DNA of 64,000 bases from Pelomonas sp. Root1237 (GCF_001425055.1 NZ_LMDK01000018.1:248001-312000), one strand, 5' to 3'; shown: positions 1 through 8,244, counted from the first letter of the stretch. The notes: a model not told the origin generated them from the sequence alone. Made by a program: numbers and translations.

Positions 1-675
1 CGACTGGAGCGCCAGCCATTGGCCCGCGGTGGCTCCTTCCAGTGCCTTCGCGAAGTCCTCGCCATAGCTCTGTAAAAGGTTGCTGTGCGGCCTCCCCTTG
101 AAGACGCGCAACCCGGCCTTGGTGTCGCCCGGCACGCCGTTGTTCAGCAGGTCGACGAAAGCGCGCACGGTCGCCTCGTTCGCCTCGCCGCCCAGCACGG
201 CCTCCTGGAAGTCGAACCGAGCCGGCTCGTCGTAGCGGGCGCGGTGTTTCTCGAACCAGTCGCGCAGCACCGGCTCCTTGACCGGCGGCAGCTGGGTGCC
301 GCCGTCGACCACGCTGAGCGCCTTGAAGATGACGCGTTCTCGGATCGCGGTGTCGCCTTTGTCGAGCTGCAGCGCCAGGCCTTCGCGGTAGAGCACCTCG
401 TTGTCGAGCCAGACCTTGCGCAGCGCGGCGGTCTCTTCGGCGTTGGGCTCATGGCCGCGCTTGGCTTTGAACAGCTCGCGGGCCTCGCGATCGACTTCGG
501 CGCTGATGACGATCTCGTTGGACCCCGCGGTGTCGCGGTTGAGCAGGCGGTCGGCGCCGAACAGGGCAGCGCCCAGCAGCAGGAAGTGCAACAGCGGTTC
601 GCGGGTCCAGTTCGGCAGGCCGGATAGGCGGGGCGGCGCCTTGGCGGTGGGGGTCAAGGAAAGCTGGGCGGACAT
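1..675 (-). CDS. PPIase (parvulin)-like membrane-anchored protein, 3' end beyond window
   Basis: The gene reads leftward off the window edge, so only its first 225 codons are seen. After a short N-terminus comes one hydrophobic segment, REPLLHFLLLGAALFGADRL, at about residues 25-45, followed by a soluble, charged, helical region. This opening is characteristic of membrane-anchored peptidylprolyl isomerase proteins (parvulin/PpiC type). The catalytic PPIC domain would be expected further downstream and cannot be checked here. The start is the ATG at 675. It lies downstream of the DUF3604 gene on the same strand, beyond a terminator. From memory, such PPIase-like genes often sit near DUF3604 and HupE/UreJ-type genes, which fits. 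The family call rests on the N-terminal region and context only. Confidence 0.6.
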   Translation of the reverse strand, partial: MSAQLSLTPTAKAPPRLSGLPNWTREPLLHFLLLGAALFGADRLLNRDTAGSNEIVISAEVDREARELFKAKRGHEPNAEETAALRKVWLDNEVLYREGLALQLDKGDTAIRERVIFKALSVVDGGTQLPPVKEPVLRDWFEKHRARYDEPARFDFQEAVLGGEANEATVRAFVDLLNNGVPGDTKAGLRVFKGRPHSNLLQSYGEDFAKALEGATAGQWLALQS

Positions 676-770
676 CGGTCTCTGGGGGCGGGGCACAGGC
701 GGCGGATGCTATCGACGCTGCAAGACAAATTGACGACAAGCGTGGCCGCTGGGGACGCGCACGCGCGACG

Positions 771-801
771 AAAAAAAGGGCGCCGCATCGCTGCGGCGCC
801 C
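771..801 (-). terminator. Rho-independent terminator after the DUF3604 gene
   Basis: A perfect 10-bp stem (GGGCGCCGCA / TGCGGCGCCC) with a TCGC loop lies at 778-801. Read on the minus strand it is followed directly by seven T residues (771-777). It sits 37 bp beyond the stop of the DUF3604 gene and before the PPIase-like gene, so it should separate the two transcription units. Confidence 0.85.
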
Positions 802-837
802 TGGCAAGTGTTGTCGGGAGCAGGGCTCCCGGCTCCT

Positions 838-3120
838 TTACTTGACGCCTGCGACGGCGACCGAATTGGCCACTTCGACGTAGATCGGGTTGCTGTAGAA
901 CCAGAGGTCGGCCCAGGCCGCGACGTCGTAGGACACCGCCTTCTGGCCCACGATCGGGTTGCCCGCGCCGGTGGCCGTGGCCAGGTGAGCCGGGCAGCCG
1001 TTGATGGTGCCGTTGGCCTGCGTCCAGGTTGCGCCAGCGGCCGGCAGGTTGGTGGCTACCGTCGTACAGGGGATGCGAAGCATCGTCGTGTCGTTGGCGT
1101 TGGTGAACAGGTCGGCCAGCGGGTTGCCGTTGGCGTCCGTCTCGTAGGGCACGGCAGCCGGCATGTTGGTGCCGCGCAGGCGCACGTACTGCGAGGCCTG
1201 GACCGCCGGGATGCGCAAGCTCATCTTCAGGAAGACGCTGTTGTCCACGCCTGACGACACTTGAGTCCAGGCCGAGCCGCCGTTGCCGCTGAAGGTCTTC
1301 AGGATGGCGGCCGACGTGTTCTTGGCGGCGGCCGGCACGGCCGACAGGCCTGCGGTGCTGCCGTCGGCGCGCAGCCAGTCGGTGTTACGCGGCCATTCGC
1401 CGGCGTAGTCGGCCGAGCCGGGCGTCCTGTAGCCGGTCACGAGGCCACGGACGACGTCGACGTGGTCCAGCACCGGCTTGTTGATCGGCTGGTTGATGCC
1501 GACCTGCAGCAGCGATGGGTTCGGGAACGAGTAGGGGGCGAAGTTCGCACCGTCCGGGTCGCGCAGCACGACGGCCACGACGATCTCGGCACCAGGGCGG
1601 ACCGCGAGCTTCTCGCCCATGGTGGCGCAGCCGGTCTTGTCGATGTCGGTGGCGTTGGTCGCCGCGGCGACGGCAATCGCCTCGACGGAGGCGTTCGTCC
1701 GGGCGGCGATGCCCGGGTACGAAGCGCAGGCCACGAACGCCAGGCGGTCGATCAGCTGGCCGGAGGCCGCCCAGGCGTTGCCGGTGCGCAGTCCGTCGAC
1801 GATGGTCTGCGGGCGCAGCTTGTCGGCACCGTTGCGGACCAGCACGTGTGTGCGCTGGTATTCGCCGGGGTAGAAGTCCTGCGACGAGCGGCGGTCATCC
1901 GGGCCGAATTGGCCGCGGTTGTGCCAGTCGGAGCTGGCGAAGAACCAGAAGCCGCGGCCTTCGCCGAGCAGGGCGTCCCAGACGCCGCCGACCTGGCCTG
2001 CATAGACGCCGGTGCCGCCGTAGGTGGTGCCGCCGACGGAGTCGGTCAGCACGCCGCCGATATTGTTGCGCTTGACCTGGTACTCACCGCGGTTGTCAGA
2101 CGCGCCGTGGCCCGGCTGCGACTCGAAGCCGAAGGCGACGTTGGGCGCGGCGTTGTTGAAGTTGCGCAGGTGCTCGATGTTGTAGCCGTTGTTGCCGTTC
2201 GGGTTGAACGGGCCGGCGCGCTCCAGGTGGGCGGGCACGTAGTAGCTGGCATTGCCGTGGAAGTTCGCCATCCACTTCATGGCTTCGACGGTCTTGAGGT
2301 GGCCGCGCGTGCCGACGCCGGTGCCGGTGGCGGGAATGAGCTTCTGGCCGGTGGCGCTCCAGCCCAGGGTGGCGGAGGTGGAATCGGCGCTGTTCGGGTT
2401 GGCGCAAGTCCAGTTGTTGCCCGTGCTCGAGCCGGTCACGTTGCCGCGACTGGTATCGGTGTCGTTGCGGTCGAAGCAGTAGGACCACTGGGCCAGCGCG
2501 TTGGCGTTGCCGAGCGGCGAATAGCCGGGGGCGGTGGGCAGCGTGACGGAGTCGACGGAGGCCGGCATCTGGCCAGTGATCACCGACATCGAGCTGTGCT
2601 CATGGCCGGCGACGACGGACTCCAGGCCGAGGAACAGCGGCAGGTTCTTCTGGGCCGCGAGGTACTCGATGACGGGGTACTGGTACTCCTGCAGCGACTG
2701 CCAGCGCCACATGTTGCCCGTGCCGCCGACGCCGCCGCCGTTGCCCTTGAGGTTGGCCGCGCCGATGCTGTTGGCCCAGGTCGTCGTCGGGCCCTGGCCG
2801 GCGACATAGGGGAAGGCCGGCGTGGACAGCGAAGCGTCCTCGACCAATGTGCAATTGCGGTTGCCATTGCCGCCGTGGCCGGCCTGCACGAACCAGTCCA
2901 GGCCCCATGGCGTCTCGGACTTGTCGGTGACCTTCTTCACCAGCTTCTGCATCGAGATCGAGCCGTCCGAGCAGGTGGTGTGGTTGTGGAAGTCACCGGA
3001 GACGTATTTGCCCGGCGTCTTGCCTGCGGCGGTGGCGACGGTCGGCACGATGACGACGATGCTGCTGAGGGCAGCCACGGCGGCCAAGGCGATCTGGCTC
3101 TTGGTGAAATAGTGGGGCAT
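838..3120 (-). CDS. Exported DUF3604 domain protein (PHP-like)
   Basis: The product is 760 residues. An N-terminal signal peptide (hydrophobic core at about residues 10-31, ending in an Ala-rich site) indicates export. Just after it is the motif SGDFHNHTTCSDGS with His45 and His47, the HxH signature of DUF3604, a family related to PHP-type metal-dependent hydrolases. Further His-rich patches such as SSDWHNRGQFG, and HLERAGPFNP, fit a metal site in the middle of the protein. Family members are large secreted or periplasmic proteins of unproven substrate. The gene stands alone between a PCu(A)C-like gene and its own terminator. The ATG at 3120 places the signal peptide correctly. The family assignment is firm; the reaction is unknown. 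Confidence 0.85.
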   Translation of the reverse strand: MPHYFTKSQIALAAVAALSSIVVIVPTVATAAGKTPGKYVSGDFHNHTTCSDGSISMQKLVKKVTDKSETPWGLDWFVQAGHGGNGNRNCTLVEDASLSTPAFPYVAGQGPTTTWANSIGAANLKGNGGGVGGTGNMWRWQSLQEYQYPVIEYLAAQKNLPLFLGLESVVAGHEHSSMSVITGQMPASVDSVTLPTAPGYSPLGNANALAQWSYCFDRNDTDTSRGNVTGSSTGNNWTCANPNSADSTSATLGWSATGQKLIPATGTGVGTRGHLKTVEAMKWMANFHGNASYYVPAHLERAGPFNPNGNNGYNIEHLRNFNNAAPNVAFGFESQPGHGASDNRGEYQVKRNNIGGVLTDSVGGTTYGGTGVYAGQVGGVWDALLGEGRGFWFFASSDWHNRGQFGPDDRRSSQDFYPGEYQRTHVLVRNGADKLRPQTIVDGLRTGNAWAASGQLIDRLAFVACASYPGIAARTNASVEAIAVAAATNATDIDKTGCATMGEKLAVRPGAEIVVAVVLRDPDGANFAPYSFPNPSLLQVGINQPINKPVLDHVDVVRGLVTGYRTPGSADYAGEWPRNTDWLRADGSTAGLSAVPAAAKNTSAAILKTFSGNGGSAWTQVSSGVDNSVFLKMSLRIPAVQASQYVRLRGTNMPAAVPYETDANGNPLADLFTNANDTTMLRIPCTTVATNLPAAGATWTQANGTINGCPAHLATATGAGNPIVGQKAVSYDVAAWADLWFYSNPIYVEVANSVAVAGVK

Positions 3121-3223
3121 GGAAGCGGCTCCGAAAGGGAATAGGGGAGGCGTGGAACGGGGCGGATGCTAGGAAGCGGCCGTGACCCTGGCGTGACGGC
3201 ATCGCGACGCTGCTGAGACGCGT

Positions 3224-3688
3224 TCAGGGCAAGCCGGCGAAGTCGACGTTGAGCGTGGCGTTGACGGGCTCGGCAGACTCGAAGATGAGCCGCAGGGGAT
3301 AGCTGCGGCCGATCTGCAGCGGCTGCTGCAGATCGAGCAGCTCGATGTGCAGGCCGTCCTCGGTCAGCTCCAGCGTCTGGCCTGGTTGGATCGGCAGGGA
3401 CAAGTCTTGCGCCTTGGCGGGTGCGCCGGGCCCGGCCAGGCGTGCTCCAGCAGCCACCGGCGTTTCGACGCCGATCAAGCGATCCGCGCGCTGCACCTCA
3501 TCGAAGCGCATGCACAGCACAGCCGTGTCGGCGTCGACGCGGGCGGTGCGAGTCCAGGGGTGCCAGATGCGCAGATGGCTGCTGAAGAACTCGCAGGCCC
3601 GTGCCGGGCGGGCCAAGCCCAGGTAGGCAGCGCTGGCGGCGAGCAGCAGGCGGCGGCGGGGCAGGGGAGAGGCGGGCATGGGCGGCAA
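3224..3688 (-). CDS. Exported PCu(A)C-like protein with degenerate copper site
   Basis: The product is 154 residues. It begins with a twin-arginine-like signal (RRR followed by a hydrophobic stretch, cleavage near PARA at residue 31). The mature part follows the PCu(A)C (DUF461) pattern: a HPWTRTA segment, a DRLIGVETPVAAG segment, a LPIQPGQTLEL segment, a DGLHIELL segment and a final beta-rich stretch. PCu(A)C proteins normally hold Cu(I) through a conserved His/Met set and deliver it to cytochrome oxidase. Here the usual HEM-type motif is absent (GPGAPAKAQ in its place) and the later HxM reads HIE. Copper binding is therefore doubtful, and the protein may have a changed role. Confidence 0.65.
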   Translation of the reverse strand: MPPMPASPLPRRRLLLAASAAYLGLARPARACEFFSSHLRIWHPWTRTARVDADTAVLCMRFDEVQRADRLIGVETPVAAGARLAGPGAPAKAQDLSLPIQPGQTLELTEDGLHIELLDLQQPLQIGRSYPLRLIFESAEPVNATLNVDFAGLP

Positions 3689-3839
3689 CCATCGCAGGCG
3701 CAGGTGACGGCGCTGTGACGAAGGCGATGACTCTCGGGCGTCACGCGCCTGTCGTCTTTGACCACCACACTCCGGCCCGATTCAAACGCAGCGGCGTTCT
3801 TCCATTTGCCGCCTCAACCTTCAAGCTCTGGAGTTTTCA

Positions 3840-4409
3840 ATGAAGCTCGCCACTCTCGCCCTGGCCCTTGGCCTGGCCTCGCCGGCTTTCGCGGCCGCTC
3901 CGCTGTCCGTGGACTTTGAAAAGAACTGGTCCTATGGCGACGAGGTGGCCAACACCTACGCGGCCGACGGCGTGACCTTCACCAATGTGCTGGGGCTGTC
4001 CAACGACGCCAACTTCAGCTACTTCGGCAATGCACCGTCGCCGCTCGGCGTGGCCTTCGTGCAGCTCGATGGGGTCGTCAATACGGCTGCCTACATGAAT
4101 GTCGCCGCTGGCGTTGCCGGTGGGCTGAGCTTCTACTACGCCGGCACCGACACGGCCACCATCAGCGCCTATTCGGGCCTGAACGGTTCAGGCTCGCTTC
4201 TGGGCACCATCACGCTGACCGCGACCGGTGACTACTCGACCTGGTCCCAGAAGATCCTGAGCTACAGCGGCACGGCACTGTCCTTCGACCTGACTGGCAC
4301 GAACGGCGTTGCCGCGCTGGACAACATCTCCGCCGTCCCCGAGCCGAGCAGCATCGCACTGCTGCTCGCCGGTGGCGCCCTGGTGCTGGCCCGCCGCCGT
4401 CGCGCCTGA
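3840..4409 (+). CDS. PEP-CTERM sorting domain protein
   Basis: The product is 189 residues. A signal peptide covers about residues 1-19. The mature part is Gly/Ser/Thr-rich and resembles a beta-sandwich. The C-terminus has the tripartite PEP-CTERM signal: VPEPSS, then a hydrophobic helix, then ARRRRA. Such proteins are sorted and cleaved by an exosortase (XrtA in this group) and are linked to extracellular polysaccharide. No exosortase is in the window, but its TPR partner PrsT is at 44.4-47.2 kb. The gene is alone on its strand and ends in a strong hairpin terminator. I see no sigma-54-type site upstream, unlike the other PEP-CTERM gene. Confidence 0.88.
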   Translation: MKLATLALALGLASPAFAAAPLSVDFEKNWSYGDEVANTYAADGVTFTNVLGLSNDANFSYFGNAPSPLGVAFVQLDGVVNTAAYMNVAAGVAGGLSFYYAGTDTATISAYSGLNGSGSLLGTITLTATGDYSTWSQKILSYSGTALSFDLTGTNGVAALDNISAVPEPSSIALLLAGGALVLARRRRA

Positions 4410-4425
4410 TCAGCGAGCGCCAAAG

Positions 4426-4456
4426 AAAAAGCCGGCTGTTCGCAGCCGGCTTTTTG
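4426..4456. terminator. Bidirectional terminator between PEP-CTERM gene and argF region
   Basis: An 8-bp GC-rich stem (GCCGGCTG / CAGCCGGC) with a TTCG tetraloop at 4431-4450 is flanked by AAAAA on the left and TTTTT on the right. It can therefore end transcription from both the PEP-CTERM gene (plus) and the leftward argD-argF unit (minus). Confidence 0.9.
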
Positions 4457-4474
4457 CTTTCGAGATGAGGCGTG

Positions 4475-4534
4475 TCAGCCAATGCGTCCGAGCAGCAGGT
4501 ACTCCATGAGTGCCTTCTGCACGTGCATTCTGTT
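4475..4534 (-). pseudogene. Orphan duplicate of the argF 3' end
   Basis: Reading leftward, these 20 codons encode NRMHVQKALMEYLLLGRIG and a stop. That is residue for residue the same as the end of the intact argF tail at 4632-4691. Eight of the 19 codons differ and every difference is synonymous. The homology stops just upstream of the Asn codon (GAHQ precedes here, DEAE in the real gene). The fragment has no start or catalytic region of its own and is a remnant. The pattern suggests a tail from a homologous but diverged argF, left by recombination or by integration at the argF 3' end. Confidence 0.85.
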
Positions 4535-4562
4535 TTGGTGTGCACCCGCCGCGACCGCGGCT

Positions 4563-4583
4563 TCACTTTGCTGCGCAAAGTGA
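4563..4583. repeat. Short inverted repeat between the two argF tails
   Basis: A perfect 8-bp hairpin (TCACTTTG / CAAAGTGA, loop CTGCG) lies in the roughly 97-bp spacer separating the orphan argF tail from the real argF stop. There is no T tract, so it is not an obvious terminator. It may be part of the inserted material. The rest of the spacer has no recognisable gene. Confidence 0.4.
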
Positions 4584-4631
4584 GTGCACCCCGAATCGCA
4601 TGCTGGCCCTGGCGGGCCACCGTCTCGGCCG

Positions 4632-5573
4632 TCAGCCGATCCGGCCGAGCAAAAGGTACTCCATGAGTGCCTTTTGCACGTGCATGCGATTCTCCGCCTC
4701 GTCCCATACGACGGATTGCGGCCCATCGATGACGTCCGCCGCCACTTCCTCGCCGCGATGGGCCGGCAGGCAGTGCATGAAAAGGGCGTCCGGCTTGGCG
4801 CGAGCCATCATCTGCGTGTCCACGCACCAATCCGCGAACGCAGCCTTGCGAGCCTCGTTCTCGGCTTCGTAGCCCATGCTGGTCCAGACGTCGGTCGTCA
4901 CCAGGTCGGCGCCGTCGCAGGCCTCGCGCGGGTCGTTGAACACGCGGTAGCAGCTCGCGTCCTTGATACCGGCCACTGCCGGGTCCACACCATAGCCGCT
5001 CGGTGTGCTGACATGGACCTTGAAGCCAAGGATCTCGGCCGCCTGCAGCCAGGTGTTGGCCATGTTGTTGCCGTCCCCCACCCAGGCGACGACACGGCCC
5101 TTCAGGCAGTCCATGTCGATGGCGCCGCGCCGGTCCATGCCGCGGTTCTCGATGAAGGTGAACAGGTCGGCCAGGATCTGGCAGGGGTGGTACTCGTTGG
5201 TCAGGCCGTTGATGACCGGCACGCGCGAATGCGCCGCAAACGCCTCGAGCTTGCTCTGCTCGAAGGTGCGGATCATGACGATGTCGACCATGCGGCTGAT
5301 GACGCGCGCCGAGTCCTCCACCGGCTCGGCTCGGCCGAGCTGGCTGTCGCCCGTCGTCAGGTGCACAACGGAGCCGCCCATCTGGTACATGCCCGCCTCG
5401 AAGCTGACGCGCGTGCGCGTGCTGGCCTTCTCGAAGATCATGGCCAGCGTGCGGTCCTGCAGCGGCTGGTATTTTTCGTAGTTCTTGAAGCGGCGCTTGA
5501 TGATGCCGGCGCGGTCGAACAGGTGGGCGTATTCCTCGGCGCGCAGGTCTTTGAACTGCAGATAGTGACGCAT
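4632..5573 (-). CDS. argF: Ornithine carbamoyltransferase
   Basis: This cytoplasmic enzyme makes citrulline from ornithine and carbamoyl phosphate in arginine synthesis. The 313-residue product has the carbamoyl-phosphate motif STRTR (residues 51-55), the EYHPCQILAD motif and the C-terminal FMHCLPAHRGEEV motif holding the catalytic Cys. The start at 5573 is preferred because GGGGGA lies 7 bases before it. An alternative ATG at 5594 overlaps the argD stop (ATGA) and would add seven residues but has no clear ribosome site. It follows argD on the same strand, 17 bp from the preferred start. A diverged copy of its last 20 codons lies just downstream. Confidence 0.96.
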   Translation of the reverse strand: MRHYLQFKDLRAEEYAHLFDRAGIIKRRFKNYEKYQPLQDRTLAMIFEKASTRTRVSFEAGMYQMGGSVVHLTTGDSQLGRAEPVEDSARVISRMVDIVMIRTFEQSKLEAFAAHSRVPVINGLTNEYHPCQILADLFTFIENRGMDRRGAIDMDCLKGRVVAWVGDGNNMANTWLQAAEILGFKVHVSTPSGYGVDPAVAGIKDASCYRVFNDPREACDGADLVTTDVWTSMGYEAENEARKAAFADWCVDTQMMARAKPDALFMHCLPAHRGEEVAADVIDGPQSVVWDEAENRMHVQKALMEYLLLGRIG

Positions 5574-5590
5574 CAGTGCATCCCCCGGCT

Positions 5591-6796
5591 TCATGGCTTG
5601 GGCTGCGCAAGCAGCGCTTTGATCAGCGGCACGAGGCGGGCAGCGATTTCGCGCGCTTCGTCGTGCGTCAGGATCAGCGGTGGCAGCAGGCGCACCACGC
5701 GGTCGGCCGTCACGCTGATCAGCAGGCCGGCATCCAGGGCTTGACCCAGCAGCGGGCCGGCCGGGCGATCCAACTCGATGCCCAGCATCAGGCCCTGGCC
5801 GCGGATCTCGACCAGGCCCGACTCGCCAGCCAGGCCCTCGGCGAGGGCGCCGCGCAGCGTGGCGCCCACGGCTTCGGCATTGGCCAGCAGGCCGTCCTCT
5901 TCCATGATCTTCAACGTCTCGACGCCGGCGCGCATGGCCAGCGGGTTGCCGCCAAAGGTCGTGCCGTGGTTGCCGGCCTTCAGCACGCCGGCGGCGCGCG
6001 GCCCGCAGACGACGGCGCCGATGGGCACGCCCGAGCCCAGGCCCTTGGCCAGCGGCATGACGTCCGGCTTGATGCCGGCCCACTGGTGGGCGAACCACTT
6101 GCCGGTGCGGCCGATGCCGCATTGCACCTCGTCCAGCATCAGCAGCAGGTCGCGCTCGTCGCAGACGCGGCGCAGTGCCTGCAGGAACTCGACGCGGGCC
6201 GGGTTGATGCCGCCTTCGCCCTGGATGGTCTCCAGGAAGATGGCCGTGATGTTGGGGTGAGTGGCCAGGGCGGCCTCGAGGGCGGCAATGTCGTTGAGCG
6301 GCACGCGCACGAAGCCCGGCACCAGCGGCCCGAAGCCGGCCTGGATCTTGGGATTGGCCGTGGCCGACAGCGTCGCGATCGAGCGGCCGTGGAAGGCGCC
6401 CTCGAAGACCAGCACCTCGGGCGAGGTATTGCCGCGGTCATGGCCGAACTTGCGGGCGATCTTCAACGCCGCCTCGTTGGCCTCGAGTCCGCTATTGCAG
6501 AAGAAGACATTGGCCAGGCCCGAAACCTCGCAGAGCTTGGCGGCCAGTTGCTCCTGCAGCGGCACGCGGTAGTAGTTGCTGGTGTGGATCAGCTTGGAGA
6601 GCTGATCTTGCAACGCCGGCACCAGGCGCGGGTGGTTGTGGCCCAGCGTGTTGACCGCGATACCGCCCAGTCCATCCAGCAGTCGTCGGCCTTCCGTGTC
6701 CCAGACCCAGCAGCCCTGGCCGTGCGAAAGCGCAACGGGCAGGCGGCCATAGGTCGGCATGACATGGGGCTCGGACGAGGGAGGGACAGCGTTCAT
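5591..6796 (-). CDS. argD: Acetylornithine/aspartate aminotransferase family protein
   Basis: This PLP-dependent class III aminotransferase converts N-acetylglutamate semialdehyde to N-acetylornithine in arginine synthesis. The 401-residue product shows FFCNSGLEANEAALKIARK, the FEGAFHGRS motif, LLMLDEVQCGIGRTGK with the conserved Asp for the PLP ring nitrogen, and LAKGLGSGVPIGA holding the Schiff-base Lys. The ATG at 6796 has AGGAGA upstream; the reading frame extends further upstream but is not needed. It is the first gene of an argD-argF pair and is divergent from the DUF3579 gene, an arrangement I recall from other Burkholderiales. Confidence 0.94.
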   Translation of the reverse strand: MNAVPPSSEPHVMPTYGRLPVALSHGQGCWVWDTEGRRLLDGLGGIAVNTLGHNHPRLVPALQDQLSKLIHTSNYYRVPLQEQLAAKLCEVSGLANVFFCNSGLEANEAALKIARKFGHDRGNTSPEVLVFEGAFHGRSIATLSATANPKIQAGFGPLVPGFVRVPLNDIAALEAALATHPNITAIFLETIQGEGGINPARVEFLQALRRVCDERDLLLMLDEVQCGIGRTGKWFAHQWAGIKPDVMPLAKGLGSGVPIGAVVCGPRAAGVLKAGNHGTTFGGNPLAMRAGVETLKIMEEDGLLANAEAVGATLRGALAEGLAGESGLVEIRGQGLMLGIELDRPAGPLLGQALDAGLLISVTADRVVRLLPPLILTHDEAREIAARLVPLIKALLAQPKP

Positions 6797-6850
6797 CGGG
6801 TCTCCTGATGAGTCGAGAAAAAAGGAACTTTTGATTCTAAGGTTGATGCC

Positions 6851-6864
6851 GCAGCAATTGCTGC
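6851..6864. promoter_or_regulatory. Perfect 14-bp palindrome in the argD/DUF3579 divergent gap
   Basis: GCAGCAATTGCTGC is a perfect palindrome in the 150-bp intergenic region between the divergent argD and DUF3579 genes. Its position would suit a dimeric regulator. It does not resemble the ArgR consensus (TGAAT-type arms), so no regulator is named. A TAGAAT hexamer on the minus strand (6834-6839) is a possible argD -10 element. Confidence 0.3.
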
Positions 6865-6946
6865 GCCGCAGCAGATGGCTTGGCGTCGAGGCACAATACC
6901 GGTCTTTGGCAGCGGCGCCCCGCTGTACCGCGAAGCCCCTCTGTCC

Positions 6947-7285
6947 ATGACCGTTGCCCCCCCGCCGCGCGAAGTCTTCATCCAAGGTGTCACTCTGGAT
7001 GGAAAAACCTTCCGACCGAGCGACTGGGCCGAGCGGCTGGCGGGCGCAATGTCCTGCTTTCGACCCGGCGGCGCGCGCGGCGGCATTGGTGCCTACATCG
7101 GCTATTCGCCGCTGTGTGTCCCCACCGTCATCAACGGCGTGAAGTGCGTTGTCGTCAACGAAGAGCTCAAGCGCCTCGAACCCATGGCCTGGGACTTCGT
7201 CATGAACTTCGCGCGCGACAACAACCTGCAAGTTGCCGACGCCTGCCTGCTGCCCGACGGCCCAGGCGGTAAATCGGGCGCTTGA
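6947..7285 (+). CDS. DUF3579 domain protein
   Basis: The product is a 112-residue soluble protein. It contains EVFIQGVTLDGKTFRPSDWA, a glycine-rich Cys-containing stretch (SCFRPGG...GAYIGYSP), VINGVKCVVVNEELKR and a final AWDFVMNFARDNNL segment. These match the DUF3579 family of short betaproteobacterial proteins, which has no proven function. It is divergent from argD, a neighbourhood that recurs in related bacteria. The ATG at 6947 starts the conserved region; an in-frame upstream ATG at 6875 would add 24 non-conserved residues and was rejected. Confidence 0.8.
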   Translation: MTVAPPPREVFIQGVTLDGKTFRPSDWAERLAGAMSCFRPGGARGGIGAYIGYSPLCVPTVINGVKCVVVNEELKRLEPMAWDFVMNFARDNNLQVADACLLPDGPGGKSGA

Positions 7286-7349
7286 TTTCGTCTCTCCTAG
7301 CAAGAGTCCCAGGACGCACCTGGGCGGGGCGCCGTTATCCTCGCCGGCA

Positions 7350-8237
7350 ATGTTTGGAAACATGCCGATAAACGACAGCGCCGCCACCATCGCCGCAGAT
7401 CCGCTCCCCACCGCGCCGGCCGTGGCGGCGGAGCGCACGCTGACGCCGGTCTGGGTGCTGTTGCGCGGCCTGTCACGCGCCAGCGGGCATTGGGGGGTTT
7501 TCCCCGAACATCTGCTGCGCGAATTGCGTGCGTTGCAACCGGCGTCCCGGCTGCTGCTGCTGGATCTGCCCGGTACGGGTGCGCTGCGCCGCCAGGCCAG
7601 TCCTACCCAGGTGTTGGCCATCGTTGATGCTTGCCGTGAACAGTTGCAACGCCTCGGCGTCAATGGGCCGGTGTCGCTGGTCGGCATGTCGCTGGGCGGC
7701 GCGGTGCTGAGCGAATGGGCGAGCCGCTATCCCAGCGAGGTTGAGGCCGGCGTGCTGATCAACCCCAGCCTGCGGCCTTTCAGCGAGTTGTTTCGCAAGC
7801 CGCATCCGCTGAACTATCTTGGCCTGTTGCTGCTGTCCCTCAGCCGCTTCAGCGCCCGCATGCGGGAGGAGAGGGTGCTCAGCCTGACGACGCGGTTGAC
7901 GCCGACTCCGGCCATCATCGACCGCTGGGTGGAGTTGCAGCGCCAGCACCCGCTCGGTGTTCGCAACACGGCCCGCCAGTTGCTCGCCAGCATGCGCTAT
8001 CGCGCCAGCCGCACTCGCCCGGCTGCGCCCATGCTGCTGTTGTGCAGCAAAGCGGATGGGCTCGTCGACTGGCGTTGCTCGCAGGCCATCAGCCGTGCCT
8101 GGGGAGCGCCGCTGCGCCTGCACACCAAGGCCGGCCACGATCTGCCGCTGGATGACCCGCAGTGGGTGGCCCGGGCCGTCGCCGAGTGGCTGCGCGACCG
8201 CAGCATCCAGGGCGTCGTGCCAGGCGAGTGGCATTGA
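7350..8237 (+). CDS. Alpha/beta hydrolase fold protein
   Basis: The product is about 295 residues. The fold signature is clear: an LLLLDLPGTGAL strand-turn, the nucleophile elbow VGMSLGGAV with its Ser, an acid loop CSKADGLVDW, and a C-terminal KAGHDLPLDDP carrying the catalytic His. The segment between nucleophile and acid would form the lid. Family members are esterases, lipases or related hydrolases; the substrate cannot be told. The first ATG at 7350 is used; ATG 7362 is equally possible. The gene is followed by two hairpins and convergent rpsT. Confidence 0.8.
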   Translation: MFGNMPINDSAATIAADPLPTAPAVAAERTLTPVWVLLRGLSRASGHWGVFPEHLLRELRALQPASRLLLLDLPGTGALRRQASPTQVLAIVDACREQLQRLGVNGPVSLVGMSLGGAVLSEWASRYPSEVEAGVLINPSLRPFSELFRKPHPLNYLGLLLLSLSRFSARMREERVLSLTTRLTPTPAIIDRWVELQRQHPLGVRNTARQLLASMRYRASRTRPAAPMLLLCSKADGLVDWRCSQAISRAWGAPLRLHTKAGHDLPLDDPQWVARAVAEWLRDRSIQGVVPGEWH

Positions 8238-8244
8238 AATGCAA

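Noticed and set aside
1261-3144. Long plus-strand frame (627 codons) across the DUF3604 gene
   Set aside because: It is the antisense shadow of a clear DUF3604 protein with signal peptide and metal motif; its product is low-complexity Gly/Ala/Arg/Val with no domain.
3689-3839. Search for a sigma-54 site ahead of the first PEP-CTERM gene
   Set aside because: No TGGCA/TTGC pair with the right spacing is present; only a weak TTGACC-N17-TTCAAA match exists.
4210-5610. Minus-strand frame spanning PEP-CTERM and argF regions
   Set aside because: It is out of frame with argF, which has all its catalytic motifs in the other frame; the product is Arg/Pro/His-rich noise.
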